A stretch of DNA of 64,000 nucleotides from Pseudomonas oryzagri (GTDB lineage Bacteria > Pseudomonadota > Gammaproteobacteria > Pseudomonadales > Pseudomonadaceae). The position numbers were made by a program, and so were the translations under genes. Under the pieces are notes generated by a model. That model had not been told where the DNA came from and did no database searches. It was given only the letters and a program-made list of their open reading frames with translations. Shown here in pieces: positions 15,667 through 24,591 of the stretch (position 1 is its first letter; each line of letters starts with the position of its first letter). The stretch is from the NCBI RefSeq assembly GCF_020831405.1, contig NZ_JAJHPU010000042.1, positions 288,540-352,539 of the forward strand. Direction: 5' to 3'.

Positions 15667-16632
15667 TTAGATATCCAGCACCAGACGTGCGCTCTTGGCC
15701 CGCGAGCAGCACAGGGCGATCTGGTCGTTGTCGGCCTTTTCGTCGTCGGTGAGGAACAGATCGCGGTGCTCCGGGGTGCCCTCGATCACGTCGCACAGGC
15801 AGGTACCGCAGACCCCCTCTTCACAGGACATCTGCACCCGCACCCCCGCCGCCTTCAGCGCCATGGCGATGCTTTCGTTGGCGCCGACCTGCACGGTGAT
15901 GTCGCTGGCCTGGGCGTACACCTCGAAGGCAGCGCCGCTGATATCCACCTCGGCGTTGAAGTACTCGAAATGGACCTGCTTGTCGGGCATGCCGGCCGCC
16001 TTGGCCTGGGCGATCACCCAGTCCATGAAGCCGCTCGGGCCGCAGACATACAGGTGGCTGCCCGCCTGGGCCGCTTGGCACAGTGCCTTGGGATCCAGGC
16101 GGCTGGCGTCGCCGGCATCGTCGAAGTGCAGTACCAGGCGGTCGCCGAACTCGCCCTTGAGTTCGTTCAGAAAGGCCGCCTTGGCCTCGCTGCGGCTGCA
16201 GTAGTGCAGCTCGAACGACTTGCCGGCAGCCTTGAGCGCGTACGCCATGGCGATCATCGGCGTGATGCCGATGCCGCCGCCGATCAGCAGGCTGTGCTCG
16301 GCGCCCATCTCCAGCGGGAAGTGGTTGCGCGGGGCACTGATCTGCACCCGGGCACCTTCCTGCAGGCTGGCGTGAATCCGCTTCGAGCCGCCGCGGGAGT
16401 TCGGGTCGTTGAGAATCCCCAGCCGGTAGCCGGCACTGCCCGGCGCGTTGCTGAGGGAGTACTGGCGGATCAGGTCCTGAGCCAGCACCACGTCGATATG
16501 GGCACCGGCTTCGAACGCCGGCAGCGCGCTGCCGTCGGCCGCGGCGAGATCGAATACCGCGATCTCGTCGGTGTGGTCTTCGCGCCGGGTCACGATGGCA
16601 TCGATAACGATATTGTTCATATTGCTTGTCAT
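15667..16632 (-). CDS. iacF: Ferredoxin reductase of the IAA Rieske oxygenase (IacF type)
   Basis: This 321-aa protein has the phthalate dioxygenase reductase layout: flavin domain (RQYSLSNAP at 57-64), NAD domain (IGGGIGITPM at 117-126, YVCGPSGFMD) and a C-terminal [2Fe-2S] ferredoxin domain with Cys270, Cys275, Cys278 and Cys308. It should carry NADH electrons to the IacCD oxygenase. The start MTSNMNN was preferred because upstream codons overlap iacE. It lies 10 bases after iacE. Confidence 0.88.
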   Translation of the reverse strand: MTSNMNNIVIDAIVTRREDHTDEIAVFDLAAADGSALPAFEAGAHIDVVLAQDLIRQYSLSNAPGSAGYRLGILNDPNSRGGSKRIHASLQEGARVQISAPRNHFPLEMGAEHSLLIGGGIGITPMIAMAYALKAAGKSFELHYCSRSEAKAAFLNELKGEFGDRLVLHFDDAGDASRLDPKALCQAAQAGSHLYVCGPSGFMDWVIAQAKAAGMPDKQVHFEYFNAEVDISGAAFEVYAQASDITVQVGANESIAMALKAAGVRVQMSCEEGVCGTCLCDVIEGTPEHRDLFLTDDEKADNDQIALCCSRAKSARLVLDI

Positions 16633-16642
16633 GGGAAGCACC

Positions 16643-17398
16643 TCAGCGCATGAATAGGCCGCCGTTGATATCCAGGGTCGTGCCGGTGGTGAAGTAGGCT
16701 TCCGGACGGGCCAGTTGCACCACCATGTCGCCGATGAAATCGGCATCACCCAGCTTCCCTACCGGAATGGCGCCGAGCAGGCCGGGCAGGCGCTCTGCGG
16801 GAACCAGCGACTTCACCATCGGGGATTCGATCGGCCCCGGGGCAATTGCATTGACTGTCACGCCCCGCCCGGCGAGTTCCTTGGCGAACACCTTGGTGAG
16901 GGTGATGATGGCGCCCTTGGAGGCGGCGTAGTGGGCACCGGTCGAGGTGCCGCCGTTCTGTCCCGCCAGGGATGCCATGTTGACGATGCGGCCATACCCC
17001 TGGTTGGCCATGTGCTGGCCGATCACCTGGCAGCCCGCGAACGTGCCGCCCAGGTTGATGTTCACCACCTCGGCGAACTCCTCGGGCGAGATCTGCATCA
17101 CCGGGGTCGCGCGGGTGACCGCCGCGTTGTTGACGAGGATATGCAGACCGCCCCAGCGCTCCAGGACGGCGGCGAGCGCGGCTTCGAAATCGGCAGGCCG
17201 GGCGACGTCCAGCGCCAGCGGCATCACTTTCTCCCCGGTAGCGTCCAGCGCCAGGGCTGCAGCTTCCGCCGCCGGCAGCGAGCGATCGGTCAGAACGACC
17301 CGATAGCCGGCTGCCAACAGACGGGCCGCGATGTGGTTACCCAGTCCTTGAGCTGCACCGGTGACCAGTGCGATATGCGACTGTGTTGGGTTACCCAT
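16643..17398 (-). CDS. iacE: Short-chain dehydrogenase/reductase of the IAA pathway (IacE type)
   Basis: This 251-aa classical SDR shows the cofactor motif TGAAQGLG (13-20), NNAA, and the active-site YAASK. In published iac clusters an SDR at this position acts on an early oxidised intermediate formed by IacA. Spacing is 11 bases from iacD and 10 from iacF. The assignment rests on position plus family; SDR sequence alone would not define the substrate. Confidence 0.82.
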   Translation of the reverse strand: MGNPTQSHIALVTGAAQGLGNHIAARLLAAGYRVVLTDRSLPAAEAAALALDATGEKVMPLALDVARPADFEAALAAVLERWGGLHILVNNAAVTRATPVMQISPEEFAEVVNINLGGTFAGCQVIGQHMANQGYGRIVNMASLAGQNGGTSTGAHYAASKGAIITLTKVFAKELAGRGVTVNAIAPGPIESPMVKSLVPAERLPGLLGAIPVGKLGDADFIGDMVVQLARPEAYFTTGTTLDINGGLFMR

Positions 17399-17409
17399 GC
17401 GGCCACTCC

Positions 17410-17892
17410 TTAGAAGATAAAGCTGACAGTGCGCAGGAAGCCGTCGGCGTGCAGCAGCTTCACCACCTTCTGCTCCATCTTGAAGCCTTCGCTGGTCGGC
17501 CTCAGGATGTATTCCACGTTGGCCGGATAGCTCACCAGCTTGCCGTGGCGCAGTTCGTTCAGGGTCATGGCGCAGCGGGCCATCACTGCTTCCTCGCCGG
17601 CTTCGAGAATGCGCACGCGGGACATCATGCGCACGGTGTTGCCGACCGACATCGCCGATACGGACTCACCATTTTGCAGACGGGCCACGCGCAGGTTGCG
17701 CATCTCGGCATCGTCCAGCGCCAGGTTCAGCGCGTTCAGGTAGTCGGTTTCGTTCAGATCGGCCGGCACGATGTACAGGCCGGAGTCGGTCCACAGGGAG
17801 AGCCACTCCTTGTAGCCCTTGTGATCCAGCAGGTCCGCTTCGTAACCGATGAATTCGGTGACCTGTGCGAGCAGTTGAGTGTTGGATTTCAT
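17410..17892 (-). CDS. iacD: Rieske oxygenase small subunit (IacD type)
   Basis: This 160-aa protein is a ring-hydroxylating oxygenase beta subunit with an NTF2-like fold (YKEWLSLWTDSGLYIVP near the N terminus; RMMSRVRILEAG in the middle). It is structural and would form a hexamer with the alpha subunit encoded 3 bases upstream. Confidence 0.88.
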   Translation of the reverse strand: MKSNTQLLAQVTEFIGYEADLLDHKGYKEWLSLWTDSGLYIVPADLNETDYLNALNLALDDAEMRNLRVARLQNGESVSAMSVGNTVRMMSRVRILEAGEEAVMARCAMTLNELRHGKLVSYPANVEYILRPTSEGFKMEQKVVKLLHADGFLRTVSFIF

Positions 17893-17895
17893 CGC

Positions 17896-19185
17896 TTATT
17901 TCCCCTCTCCAGCGGCCATCATCTTCTTGTATTGGCGGTAGGCACCGCGCATGCCGGTTTCCGAGCAGACCGCACCCGCCACGTTGCCGTCCGGCGAGTC
18001 GTGGAGGTTGTTCATGCCACGGTTGACCAGGATCCAGCCGTCGGGGCCGGCCATGGCGCCCTTCTGCACGCGCTCCCAGGCCTCGCCGTCATCCGGCGTA
18101 CCGAAGCCCATCGGGCCCTGGAAGTGCTCGTGCAGGCGCATGCGCTTGCGATTGAACGGCGCCGGCGCGCCCTCGCCGCCCAGTGCCACGTGCTGGATCT
18201 CGGTCTCGCCGACGCTGACCGGACGCAGCACGCGGAAGAACGCCATGGAGCAGGACACGTTCGGGAACAGGTTCAGGTTGAAGCCGGTGCCGTGGGCGGC
18301 ACGCACCAGCTTGCGCACTTCCGCCTCCGACTTGCCTTCGTTGCGCAGTTCCTGGGCCAGTTGCGCGAAGCGCGCCGGGATCGGCTGGTCGAGGTCGGCT
18401 TCCAGGTCCACCAGTTGCGGGATCATCACCATCACGCTGTGGCCGTTGCCCAGGTCTTCCACGAAGCCTTCGCCGTCGAGGAAGTCGAAGATGTCCGCGG
18501 TCGCTTCGTCCAGGGAGGTCACGAAGGACTTGTGGACGATCGGGAAGTGGTAGGCGTCGGTGGTGTTTTCCAGCTGGATCTTCCAGTTGCCCGGGAAGTT
18601 GAAGCGGTGCTCGCCCAGCACCTTCACCGGATAGCCACCGCCCTGCTTCATGAACAGGTCGATCCACTTCCTGGCGCCGCCCAGGAAGTCTTCCAGCGGC
18701 TCGATGTCCTTCTTGAAGGTGGCGAACACCATGCCGCGGTAGGTTTCCACGCGCAGGCTTTCCAGCGGCATTTCGCTCTTGTCGAACACACCGGCATATT
18801 CCTCCGGCTTGGGCAGGGCACGCAGGCTGCCGTCCAGGCCGTAACCCCAGCCGTGGTACGGGCAGGTGAAGGCCTTGGTCTTGCCCTTGCGCGCTTCGCA
18901 GACGGTGGCGCCACGGTGCTTGCAACGGTTCTCCAGCACGTGCAGGTTCATCTGCCGGTCACGGCTGAGAATCACCGGCTGACGGCCGATATACGCGGTC
19001 TTGAAGCTGCCGGCTTCCGGCACTTCGCTCTCATGGCCGACGAACACCCAGGTGTTGTTGAACACCTTGTCCAGCTCTTCCTCGAAGATCGCCGGATCGG
19101 AGTAAAGGGACTTGTGTACGCGCCCTTCTTCGACGAGTTCAGCCGCCTTGAGGCTGATGTTCTGAATATCGATCAATTCGGTCAT
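17896..19185 (-). CDS. iacC: Rieske oxygenase large subunit (IacC type)
   Basis: This 429-aa protein contains the Rieske centre (Cys88, His90, Cys108, His111 in CKHRG and CPYHGW) and the mononuclear iron triad Asp210, His213 and His218 (DAYHFPIVH). The start MTELIDIQN has AAGAGA upstream; an in-frame ATG at 19206 would add seven residues. In known iac clusters IacCD with IacF oxidises a dioxindole-acetate type intermediate on the way to catechol. The gene lies 52 bases after iacI. Confidence 0.88.
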   Translation of the reverse strand: MTELIDIQNISLKAAELVEEGRVHKSLYSDPAIFEEELDKVFNNTWVFVGHESEVPEAGSFKTAYIGRQPVILSRDRQMNLHVLENRCKHRGATVCEARKGKTKAFTCPYHGWGYGLDGSLRALPKPEEYAGVFDKSEMPLESLRVETYRGMVFATFKKDIEPLEDFLGGARKWIDLFMKQGGGYPVKVLGEHRFNFPGNWKIQLENTTDAYHFPIVHKSFVTSLDEATADIFDFLDGEGFVEDLGNGHSVMVMIPQLVDLEADLDQPIPARFAQLAQELRNEGKSEAEVRKLVRAAHGTGFNLNLFPNVSCSMAFFRVLRPVSVGETEIQHVALGGEGAPAPFNRKRMRLHEHFQGPMGFGTPDDGEAWERVQKGAMAGPDGWILVNRGMNNLHDSPDGNVAGAVCSETGMRGAYRQYKKMMAAGEGK

Positions 19186-19237
19186 GGTCTTGTTCTCTTC
19201 ATTCATCGACTGGCCAACGGACGCATCCGTCGGATAG

Positions 19238-19756
19238 TTATTCTTCGGGTACCGGCAGCGGCTGCGGGTTGTCCCACGGGGTCTGCACCGGGCGGTTGAA
19301 ACGGCTGGTGGTGCAGAAGTGGGCGATCTTCCAGCGCCCTGATTCGCGGCGAAAACGCACATCGAGGAGCGCCGAGCTGAGCTGGGAGCGGCCATCGGCG
19401 AAGGTCGCGGTCTGCAGCAGTACCCAGGTGCCTTCGGCCTCGTCCTCGCTGCGTACATCCACCCTTTCCGAAGTCAGGAAGTGCACGTTGAGGGCGAAGT
19501 GCGCCGGCGGCAGGGTGTACTTCTCGAACATCGCGCGGACCGCCTGGCGTCCCTCACGACGACCGAAGGTGGCCGCGTAACGCTTGCCCTTGCCTTCCCA
19601 CACCGCGTCCTCGGTGAACAGCGCCATCAGCGGCTCGAGGTCGAAGCCTTCGTCGAGGTAGTCGCACAGCTGCATGTACTCATGCAGGCAGGCGCTGACC
19701 TCGCGAGCCGCCTCCAGGGCGCTCACCCGCTGACGCAATTGCTCCAGCTCGCTCAT
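19238..19756 (-). CDS. iacI: SnoaL/NTF2-like protein of the IAA cluster (IacI type)
   Basis: This 172-aa protein belongs to the SnoaL-like/NTF2 superfamily: an N-terminal helix, then FDLEPLMALFTEDAVWEGKG and a late RRESGRWKIAHF. Its role in IAA breakdown is unsettled; members can be small hydrolases, isomerases or non-catalytic. The position between iacB and iacC matches described iac operons. It lies 10 bases after iacB. Confidence 0.78.
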   Translation of the reverse strand: MSELEQLRQRVSALEAAREVSACLHEYMQLCDYLDEGFDLEPLMALFTEDAVWEGKGKRYAATFGRREGRQAVRAMFEKYTLPPAHFALNVHFLTSERVDVRSEDEAEGTWVLLQTATFADGRSQLSSALLDVRFRRESGRWKIAHFCTTSRFNRPVQTPWDNPQPLPVPEE

Positions 19757-19766
19757 CTGGCGATCC

Positions 19767-20129
19767 TCAGGCGCGCTGCACGATCAGTTCACGACCGATG
19801 CGCGCCTCGACCTTGGCGTAGCGCCACAGCTTGTAGGGGCCGTTGCCCACGGCGGTGGCGCGGAACAGGTTGCAGCAGGCAACCACGGTGTCGTAATCCG
19901 CCACGTCGGCCAGCAGGTAGGTGGTCCAGGGATAGCCGCTGGACGGACCGACCATGCTCTGGTCGTCGTCCATGTTGCCGATCACCTCGACGCCTTCCAT
20001 GTCGTGGATGCCGTTCCACATGGCGCCGAAGGCCGCCCAGACATCGAGTTGCTCGTCACGCGGGGCGTCCATGAAGTTCTGGTTGATGCCCATGCAGAAC
20101 AGGACACGCAGGGGTTTCTTGTCACTCAC
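19767..20129 (-). CDS. iacB: IacB-type conserved protein of the IAA cluster
   Basis: This 120-aa protein begins at GTG (20129) behind GGAGAAA; a longer frame has no ribosome site. It contains LRVLFCMGINQNFMDAP and YPWTTYLLADVADYDTVVACC, without a motif that defines chemistry. Its place directly after the monooxygenase gene is that of iacB. Cysteines and a ferredoxin-like alpha-beta pattern suggest a small accessory enzyme such as a dimeric isomerase, but this is inference. Confidence 0.75.
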   Translation of the reverse strand: MSDKKPLRVLFCMGINQNFMDAPRDEQLDVWAAFGAMWNGIHDMEGVEVIGNMDDDQSMVGPSSGYPWTTYLLADVADYDTVVACCNLFRATAVGNGPYKLWRYAKVEARIGRELIVQRA

Positions 20130-20154
20130 GGAGTTTCTCCTTGTTATTGTTGGT

Positions 20155-21303
20155 TTACAGGTAACCCGGCAGCGGAGCGTGGCCAAAGAACATGGCGCCG
20201 GCATTCTTCAGGGTGATCGCCCCCATGAACGCGTGCTGGGTGCACATCATCGAATCGCGGACGATGCGCGACAGCGGGTGATCGTTGTAGGTCCCGGTCA
20301 TGCCGGTGACCTCGTAGGTGGCGCGAATCGCGTCGGCACATTCATGGGCCAGATTGGTGGTCGCCAGGCGGATCAGGTTGACCTGCTCCTGGGTGGGCTC
20401 GCCGCCGGCCAGAATGCTGTTCCAGGCTTCCTCGGTCGCCTGGTAGAAGAAGGCGCGCGAGGAGCGCAGCTTGGCTTCTGCCTTGGCGATCTCGATCTGC
20501 ACGTATTCGCGCTCACCTAGGTTGGGCGCCCCGGTCACCGACTGGCGACCGGCCGCCATGGCCTGCACCACGTTGAGTGCTTCACGGGCAAGACCGGCGG
20601 TGGTGACGGACAGCACCTGGGCCGCGAAGGCCAGCGTCGGATAGCGGAAGAACGGTGCATCGACGTTGGGCTTGCCACCACGGACGAAGGTCCACTCCTC
20701 CGGCACGAACACCTCTTCGACCACCAGGTCGTGACTGCCGGTGCCGACCATGCCGATCACGTCCCAGTTGGGCTCGATGCGTACCTTGTGGGCCGGCATC
20801 ACCGCCATGCGCGGCAGCGGCTCGCCGATGTCCGGCTGAATGCCCACGCCGATCAGGGAGGCGCCCATGCAGCCGCTGCCGAACTTCCAGCGACCGCTGA
20901 CCACGTAGCCGCCGTCGACTTTTTTCGCCGGCTGGGTGGGGAAGATGCCGCCCGCGAATACCACATCGGGGGATTCTGCCCAGACCTCATCGATGGTCCG
21001 CGGCGGCAGCGCAGCCAGGTAGGCGGGGTTCATGCCGAAACTGGCGACCCAGCCGGCCGAACCATCGGCGGCAGCCATCTCCTCCACCATCTGCAGGAAT
21101 TCGAGTGGCGAGCGCTCGTCCCCGCCCATCGCCTTGGGGACCATGGCACGGTAGACGCCTACCTGCTTGAAGGACTCGATGATGTCCTGCGAGATGTATT
21201 GCTGATCCTCGAACTCCTGCCGACGCTTGCGCACACTATCCAGCAGAGCATCGAACACTTGCTCGCCGCCCCAGAGGTTCTTATCGATCTGATAACCTGG
21301 CAT
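20155..21303 (-). CDS. iacA: Flavin-dependent IAA monooxygenase (IacA type, acyl-CoA dehydrogenase fold)
   Basis: This 382-aa protein starts MPGYQIDKN behind GAGGCGAGCG; a GTG four codons upstream is less likely. It has the acyl-CoA dehydrogenase fold used by group D flavin monooxygenases: GSAGWVASFGMNPAYLA in the middle and a helical C-terminal domain with QIEIAKAEAKLRSSRAF. Such enzymes use reduced flavin delivered by a reductase, here probably the IacG-like protein. IacA carries out the first oxidation of the indole ring of IAA. The gene is 8 bases after iacH. Confidence 0.88.
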   Translation of the reverse strand: MPGYQIDKNLWGGEQVFDALLDSVRKRRQEFEDQQYISQDIIESFKQVGVYRAMVPKAMGGDERSPLEFLQMVEEMAAADGSAGWVASFGMNPAYLAALPPRTIDEVWAESPDVVFAGGIFPTQPAKKVDGGYVVSGRWKFGSGCMGASLIGVGIQPDIGEPLPRMAVMPAHKVRIEPNWDVIGMVGTGSHDLVVEEVFVPEEWTFVRGGKPNVDAPFFRYPTLAFAAQVLSVTTAGLAREALNVVQAMAAGRQSVTGAPNLGEREYVQIEIAKAEAKLRSSRAFFYQATEEAWNSILAGGEPTQEQVNLIRLATTNLAHECADAIRATYEVTGMTGTYNDHPLSRIVRDSMMCTQHAFMGAITLKNAGAMFFGHAPLPGYL

Positions 21304-21311
21304 CGCTCGCC

Positions 21312-22451
21312 TCACTCGTTGTGTTTATTGTTCTGAGCGGCATCAGCCGCCATTTGCATCATCAGAGCAGCCGCGAAAACCACCTCGTCGGCGTGCTTGC
21401 GACCTACCAACTGAATTCCCACCGGGCGGCCATCAACTTCAAAGGGAACAACCAGCGCCGGATGACCGGACAGGTTGAATGGCCGCACCAGGGCGGTCAT
21501 GTTCAGATCCATCTCACCGGCCAACGCGTCCTGCAGAGCCATCGGGCTCTTGGGCAGCGCCGGCATGACCAGCACATCGCAGGCATCCAGCAGCCGATCC
21601 ACTTCGGCGCTGAAGGCCAGGCGTACCTGCTCGGCCTCATGCACTTCTTCGGCGGAGGTTTCCCCCGCCTTTTTCAATCGCGCCGCCACGTCTGCGCCCA
21701 GCTTGCCGCTGGCCAGCCACTCGGCGCCCGCCTGGGCGGTTTCCGCATTGATCACCGCCAGACCGGCGGCAAAGGCCTTGTCCAGCAGCGGCAGTTCAAC
21801 CGCCGCCAGGGGCAGATCCAGAGCGTCCAGGTACTGCTTCAGCGCCGCGGCCACCTGCGGCTGGGCGCAGGTATTGGTGACCAGCGCAAAGCGCAGCGGG
21901 GCGGCAGCGGCGATGGGGCTGAACGAGGGGTCGATCGCCTGCTCGGCGAGCTGCAGGGTCTGCAGATTCGCGGCGAAGGGGCCGACGCAATCCAGCGACG
22001 TACTCGCCGGCCAGACCCCGGCGCGGCTGACGCGACCGAAGGTCGGCTTGAAGCCGAACACGCCGCAGCAGGCTGCCGGCACCCGAACGGAACCGCCGGT
22101 ATCCGTGCCCAGCGCGTAGTCGGCCAGGCCGGCGGCGACCGCGGCGGCAGAACCGCTGGAGGAGCCGCCGGGAATCAGATCCGGATAGCGTGCATTGAGG
22201 GGCGTGCCGGCGTGGCGATTGATGCCGGTGACCCCGAAGGCCAGCTCATGCATCACCGCCTTGCCGATCACCCGGTGGCCGGCCATCAGCAGATGCTCGA
22301 CCACTTCGGCGTGCTGCTCCGCGGGGCGGGCGTCTTCACACGCCCTGCTGCCCAGGCGGGTCGGCATCCCTTCGATATCGATGGAGTCCTTGATGACGAC
22401 CTTGAGCCCTTCGGGGGCGCCCAGCTCACAGTGGGAGACCAGCATTGTCAT
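21312..22451 (-). CDS. iacH: Amidase-signature hydrolase of the IAA pathway (IacH type)
   Basis: This 379-aa amidase-signature enzyme has the catalytic triad Lys21 (VVIKDSID), Ser97/98 (GGSSSGSA) and Ser121 (TDTGGSVRVPA). In iac clusters the amidase is thought to open an amide formed by ring oxidation. It is the first gene of the operon; the start ATG 22451 has AAGAGATTCG upstream. The promoter with the shared operator lies about 70 bases upstream. Confidence 0.85.
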   Translation of the reverse strand: MTMLVSHCELGAPEGLKVVIKDSIDIEGMPTRLGSRACEDARPAEQHAEVVEHLLMAGHRVIGKAVMHELAFGVTGINRHAGTPLNARYPDLIPGGSSSGSAAAVAAGLADYALGTDTGGSVRVPAACCGVFGFKPTFGRVSRAGVWPASTSLDCVGPFAANLQTLQLAEQAIDPSFSPIAAAAPLRFALVTNTCAQPQVAAALKQYLDALDLPLAAVELPLLDKAFAAGLAVINAETAQAGAEWLASGKLGADVAARLKKAGETSAEEVHEAEQVRLAFSAEVDRLLDACDVLVMPALPKSPMALQDALAGEMDLNMTALVRPFNLSGHPALVVPFEVDGRPVGIQLVGRKHADEVVFAAALMMQMAADAAQNNKHNE

Positions 22452-22521
22452 TTCGAATCTCTTGTAATCATTGTTTTCCGGGCAGTCCCGAGCGACCGAG
22501 ACCGCCCTAAAGCTGAGCAGA

Positions 22522-22549
22522 AAATTACACGTATCACTTGAATCGTCAA
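22522..22549 (-). promoter_or_regulatory. iac operon promoter with degenerate shared operator (site A)
   Basis: On the minus strand TTGACG (22544-22549) and TAATTT (22522-22527) are 16 bases apart. The spacer begins ATTCAAGTGAT, a one-mismatch version of the TCACGTGA element at sites B, C and D at the same distance from the -35 box. The predicted start is near 22515 with a leader of about 65 bases. Confidence 0.65.
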
Positions 22550-23549
22550 CCTTTTTCCGGCGAGAAATCCGCACGAGAACGTCATCTCACGGCCATCTCT
22601 TATGGGTCGCCGAGGAGCATAAATTCCTGAAAATTGACAATAAAATGGGTAATGCCAAGGAAAAACGTCGAAAATAGGAAACCCTGCCCATCCGACAACC
22701 GGTTACGCACGCCAGAGCCGCTGCAAAAAAATCAAACCAACTCGGGTGCGCAGGAGGGCGTCCAGGGCTCCTCCCCGCCTCGCCTTGGTCGCGCCTGCGC
22801 CGAGCGATGCGAACGCCGATGGCAGGGGGCTGCCCGAAAATTCCCACGGGCACGCTCGACGTTATGCCCGGCTGCATGGCCCTGCCCTCGCAGGTTCTGC
22901 GCCCCGCATGCCGCAATCGGCGTCAGCTGGCCGCAGCAGCGCTCCGCTCTATCGGCCGGTGGTGCGAGGTGGCGCGCAAGGTGTGCGGGATAGGCCTGGG
23001 ATTCGGCGCCGGCAACCGCGCCCGGAGGAGGAAGGGCCGGTCGCCGAGGCCCTGCGCGGCTGGATGTTCGGCCAGCGGCAGGCGACAGGGTGATCGCCAA
23101 GGCGCGCGACTGCCGCGCCCGGCAATGGACGACCTTGGGGTGCTATCCGGAAGAGGTTACGTGGCTGGTGACGACAGCCGGAGGGGGAGCCAGATCCACC
23201 GGGAGCCGGGGGCTCGAACCGGCCGCTCACCTGCGCGCAGCGGTCCACAAGAAAAGGCTTTGCGGCACCGTGTCGATGCCGCTGGTCCATCCAGCGCGCT
23301 TGGAGGGGCCCGATCCGTAGGCCTGGTTGAAGCGGATACTCAGCCGCCCGTCGACGCGGAAGGCCGGCGCATGGGCCGCGCCGCTGCCGTACAAGCGGGC
23401 ATCCGCCGGCAAGGGATGGCGCCGTACGGCTACGCTGCCTGCTTATCGGCCACCGCTCTTGCGGCGGTTTTTCTGCCTGGATCGGTGCCGGGGATCGGCA
23501 GACCCAGGCTGCTGCGCCGATGAGCCACCCGCCGGCGAACTCGCCGCCA
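22550..23549. other. One-kilobase region between dmpI and the iac promoter, no gene recognised
   Basis: Several open frames exist in this GC-rich stretch but none has family-like composition or a good ribosome site. The part near 22550-22690 is AT-rich and belongs to the iac control region. A minus-strand segment at 23227-23412 (ARLYGSGAAHAPAFRVDGRL) looks somewhat protein-like and may be a gene remnant. Confidence 0.45.
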
Positions 23550-23741
23550 CTAGGGGCGCGTCTTGCCGACCGGCTCGCCGGCGATACCCCAGTGACTCTT
23601 CGGCACCTCGGTGATCAGCACCCGCACGCGGTCGATAGGCGAGTCGAGGGTGCGTGCCAGCGCCTCGCTGACCTCGCGGATCATCGCCGCCTTCTGCTCG
23701 TCGCTGCGGCCTTCCATGATGTGGACGTGGGCAATGGGCAT
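23550..23741 (-). CDS. dmpI: 4-oxalocrotonate tautomerase
   Basis: This 63-aa protein begins MPIAHVHIMEGRSDEQK; after removal of Met the N-terminal proline is the catalytic base. Arg residues near 11 and 39 (RVRVLITEV) fit the active site. It interconverts the enol and keto forms of 4-oxalocrotonate in the dehydrogenase branch of meta cleavage. It is the last gene of the meta operon, 55 bases after dmpH. Confidence 0.93.
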   Translation of the reverse strand: MPIAHVHIMEGRSDEQKAAMIREVSEALARTLDSPIDRVRVLITEVPKSHWGIAGEPVGKTRP

Positions 23742-23796
23742 GGGAAACCTCCTGGCAAAAAGGCCCCGGCCGGAAGCCGGGGCGAAAGGGCAAGCT

Positions 23797-24591
23797 TTAA
23801 ACGAAACGGGCGGACACGCTGCCCAGGCCCTGATAGCGCACGGTGACGTTGTCGCCCGGCTCGACCGCCACCGCGGCGGTGATGCCGCCGGTCATGATGA
23901 AGGTGCCGGCCGGAATGTGCTCGCCGCGCTCGGCCAGCAGGTTGGCCAGCATGGCCACGCTGGACAGCGGGTGACCGAGCACCGCGGCGCCGGCGCCGAC
24001 CTCCACCACCTCGCCGTTCTTCTCCATCACCACGCCGAGGGTGCGCAGGTCGACGTCCGCCAGGTTGGCCATCCGGCCGCCGGTGATGTAGCGGGTCGAG
24101 GAGGCGTTGTCGGCCACCACGCTGATCAGGTCGAACTTGAAGTTCTCGTAGCGCGAGTCGATCACCTCGACGGTGGGGATCACGTAGTCGATCGCCGCGA
24201 TCACGTCGCCGATGTGGCAGCCCGGACCCTGCAGCGGGGCCTTGGTGACCACCGAGATCTCCGCCTCGATCTTCGGGTGGATCAGCTTGGCGCAGTCGAC
24301 CACGCCGCCGTCCGGCACGCTGAAGTAGTCGGAGAGGAAGCCGTAGATCGGCGTCTCCACGCCCATCTGCGCCATCTTCGCCCAGGAGGTCAGGCCCATC
24401 TTCAGGCCGACGGTCTTGTTGCCGCGGGCCTCCTTGCGGCTACGGATCTCCCACTGGATGTCGTAGGCGTCGGCGAAGGTCATCGCCGGATAGTCGTTGG
24501 TGATCTTCGGAATGTCGTGGACGTTCAGTTCGGCGCCTTCGACGTATTCGGCCAAGGCCAACACCTGCTCGTGGGTCAGGGTACGGTTCAT
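23797..24591 (-). CDS. dmpH: 4-oxalocrotonate decarboxylase
   Basis: This 264-aa protein of the hydratase/decarboxylase family (DmpH/XylI) converts 2-oxo-3-hexenedioate to 2-hydroxypenta-2,4-dienoate. MGLTSWAKMAQMGVETPIYG and PKIEAEISVV hold the metal-binding acidic cluster. Its start overlaps the dmpG stop by one base. It normally complexes with the DmpE hydratase, also encoded here. Confidence 0.93.
   Translation of the reverse strand: MNRTLTHEQVLALAEYVEGAELNVHDIPKITNDYPAMTFADAYDIQWEIRSRKEARGNKTVGLKMGLTSWAKMAQMGVETPIYGFLSDYFSVPDGGVVDCAKLIHPKIEAEISVVTKAPLQGPGCHIGDVIAAIDYVIPTVEVIDSRYENFKFDLISVVADNASSTRYITGGRMANLADVDLRTLGVVMEKNGEVVEVGAGAAVLGHPLSSVAMLANLLAERGEHIPAGTFIMTGGITAAVAVEPGDNVTVRYQGLGSVSARFV

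Noticed and set aside
23227..23412. Short minus-strand frame with protein-like text (FRVDGRLSIRFNQAYGSG)
   Set aside because: It has no start signal and no family recognised, so it is noted only as a possible remnant.
22807..23523. A 238-codon plus-strand frame upstream of the iac operon
   Set aside because: The composition is rich in Arg, Gly, Ala and Pro with no motif and no ribosome site, so it looks like chance openness in GC-rich DNA.
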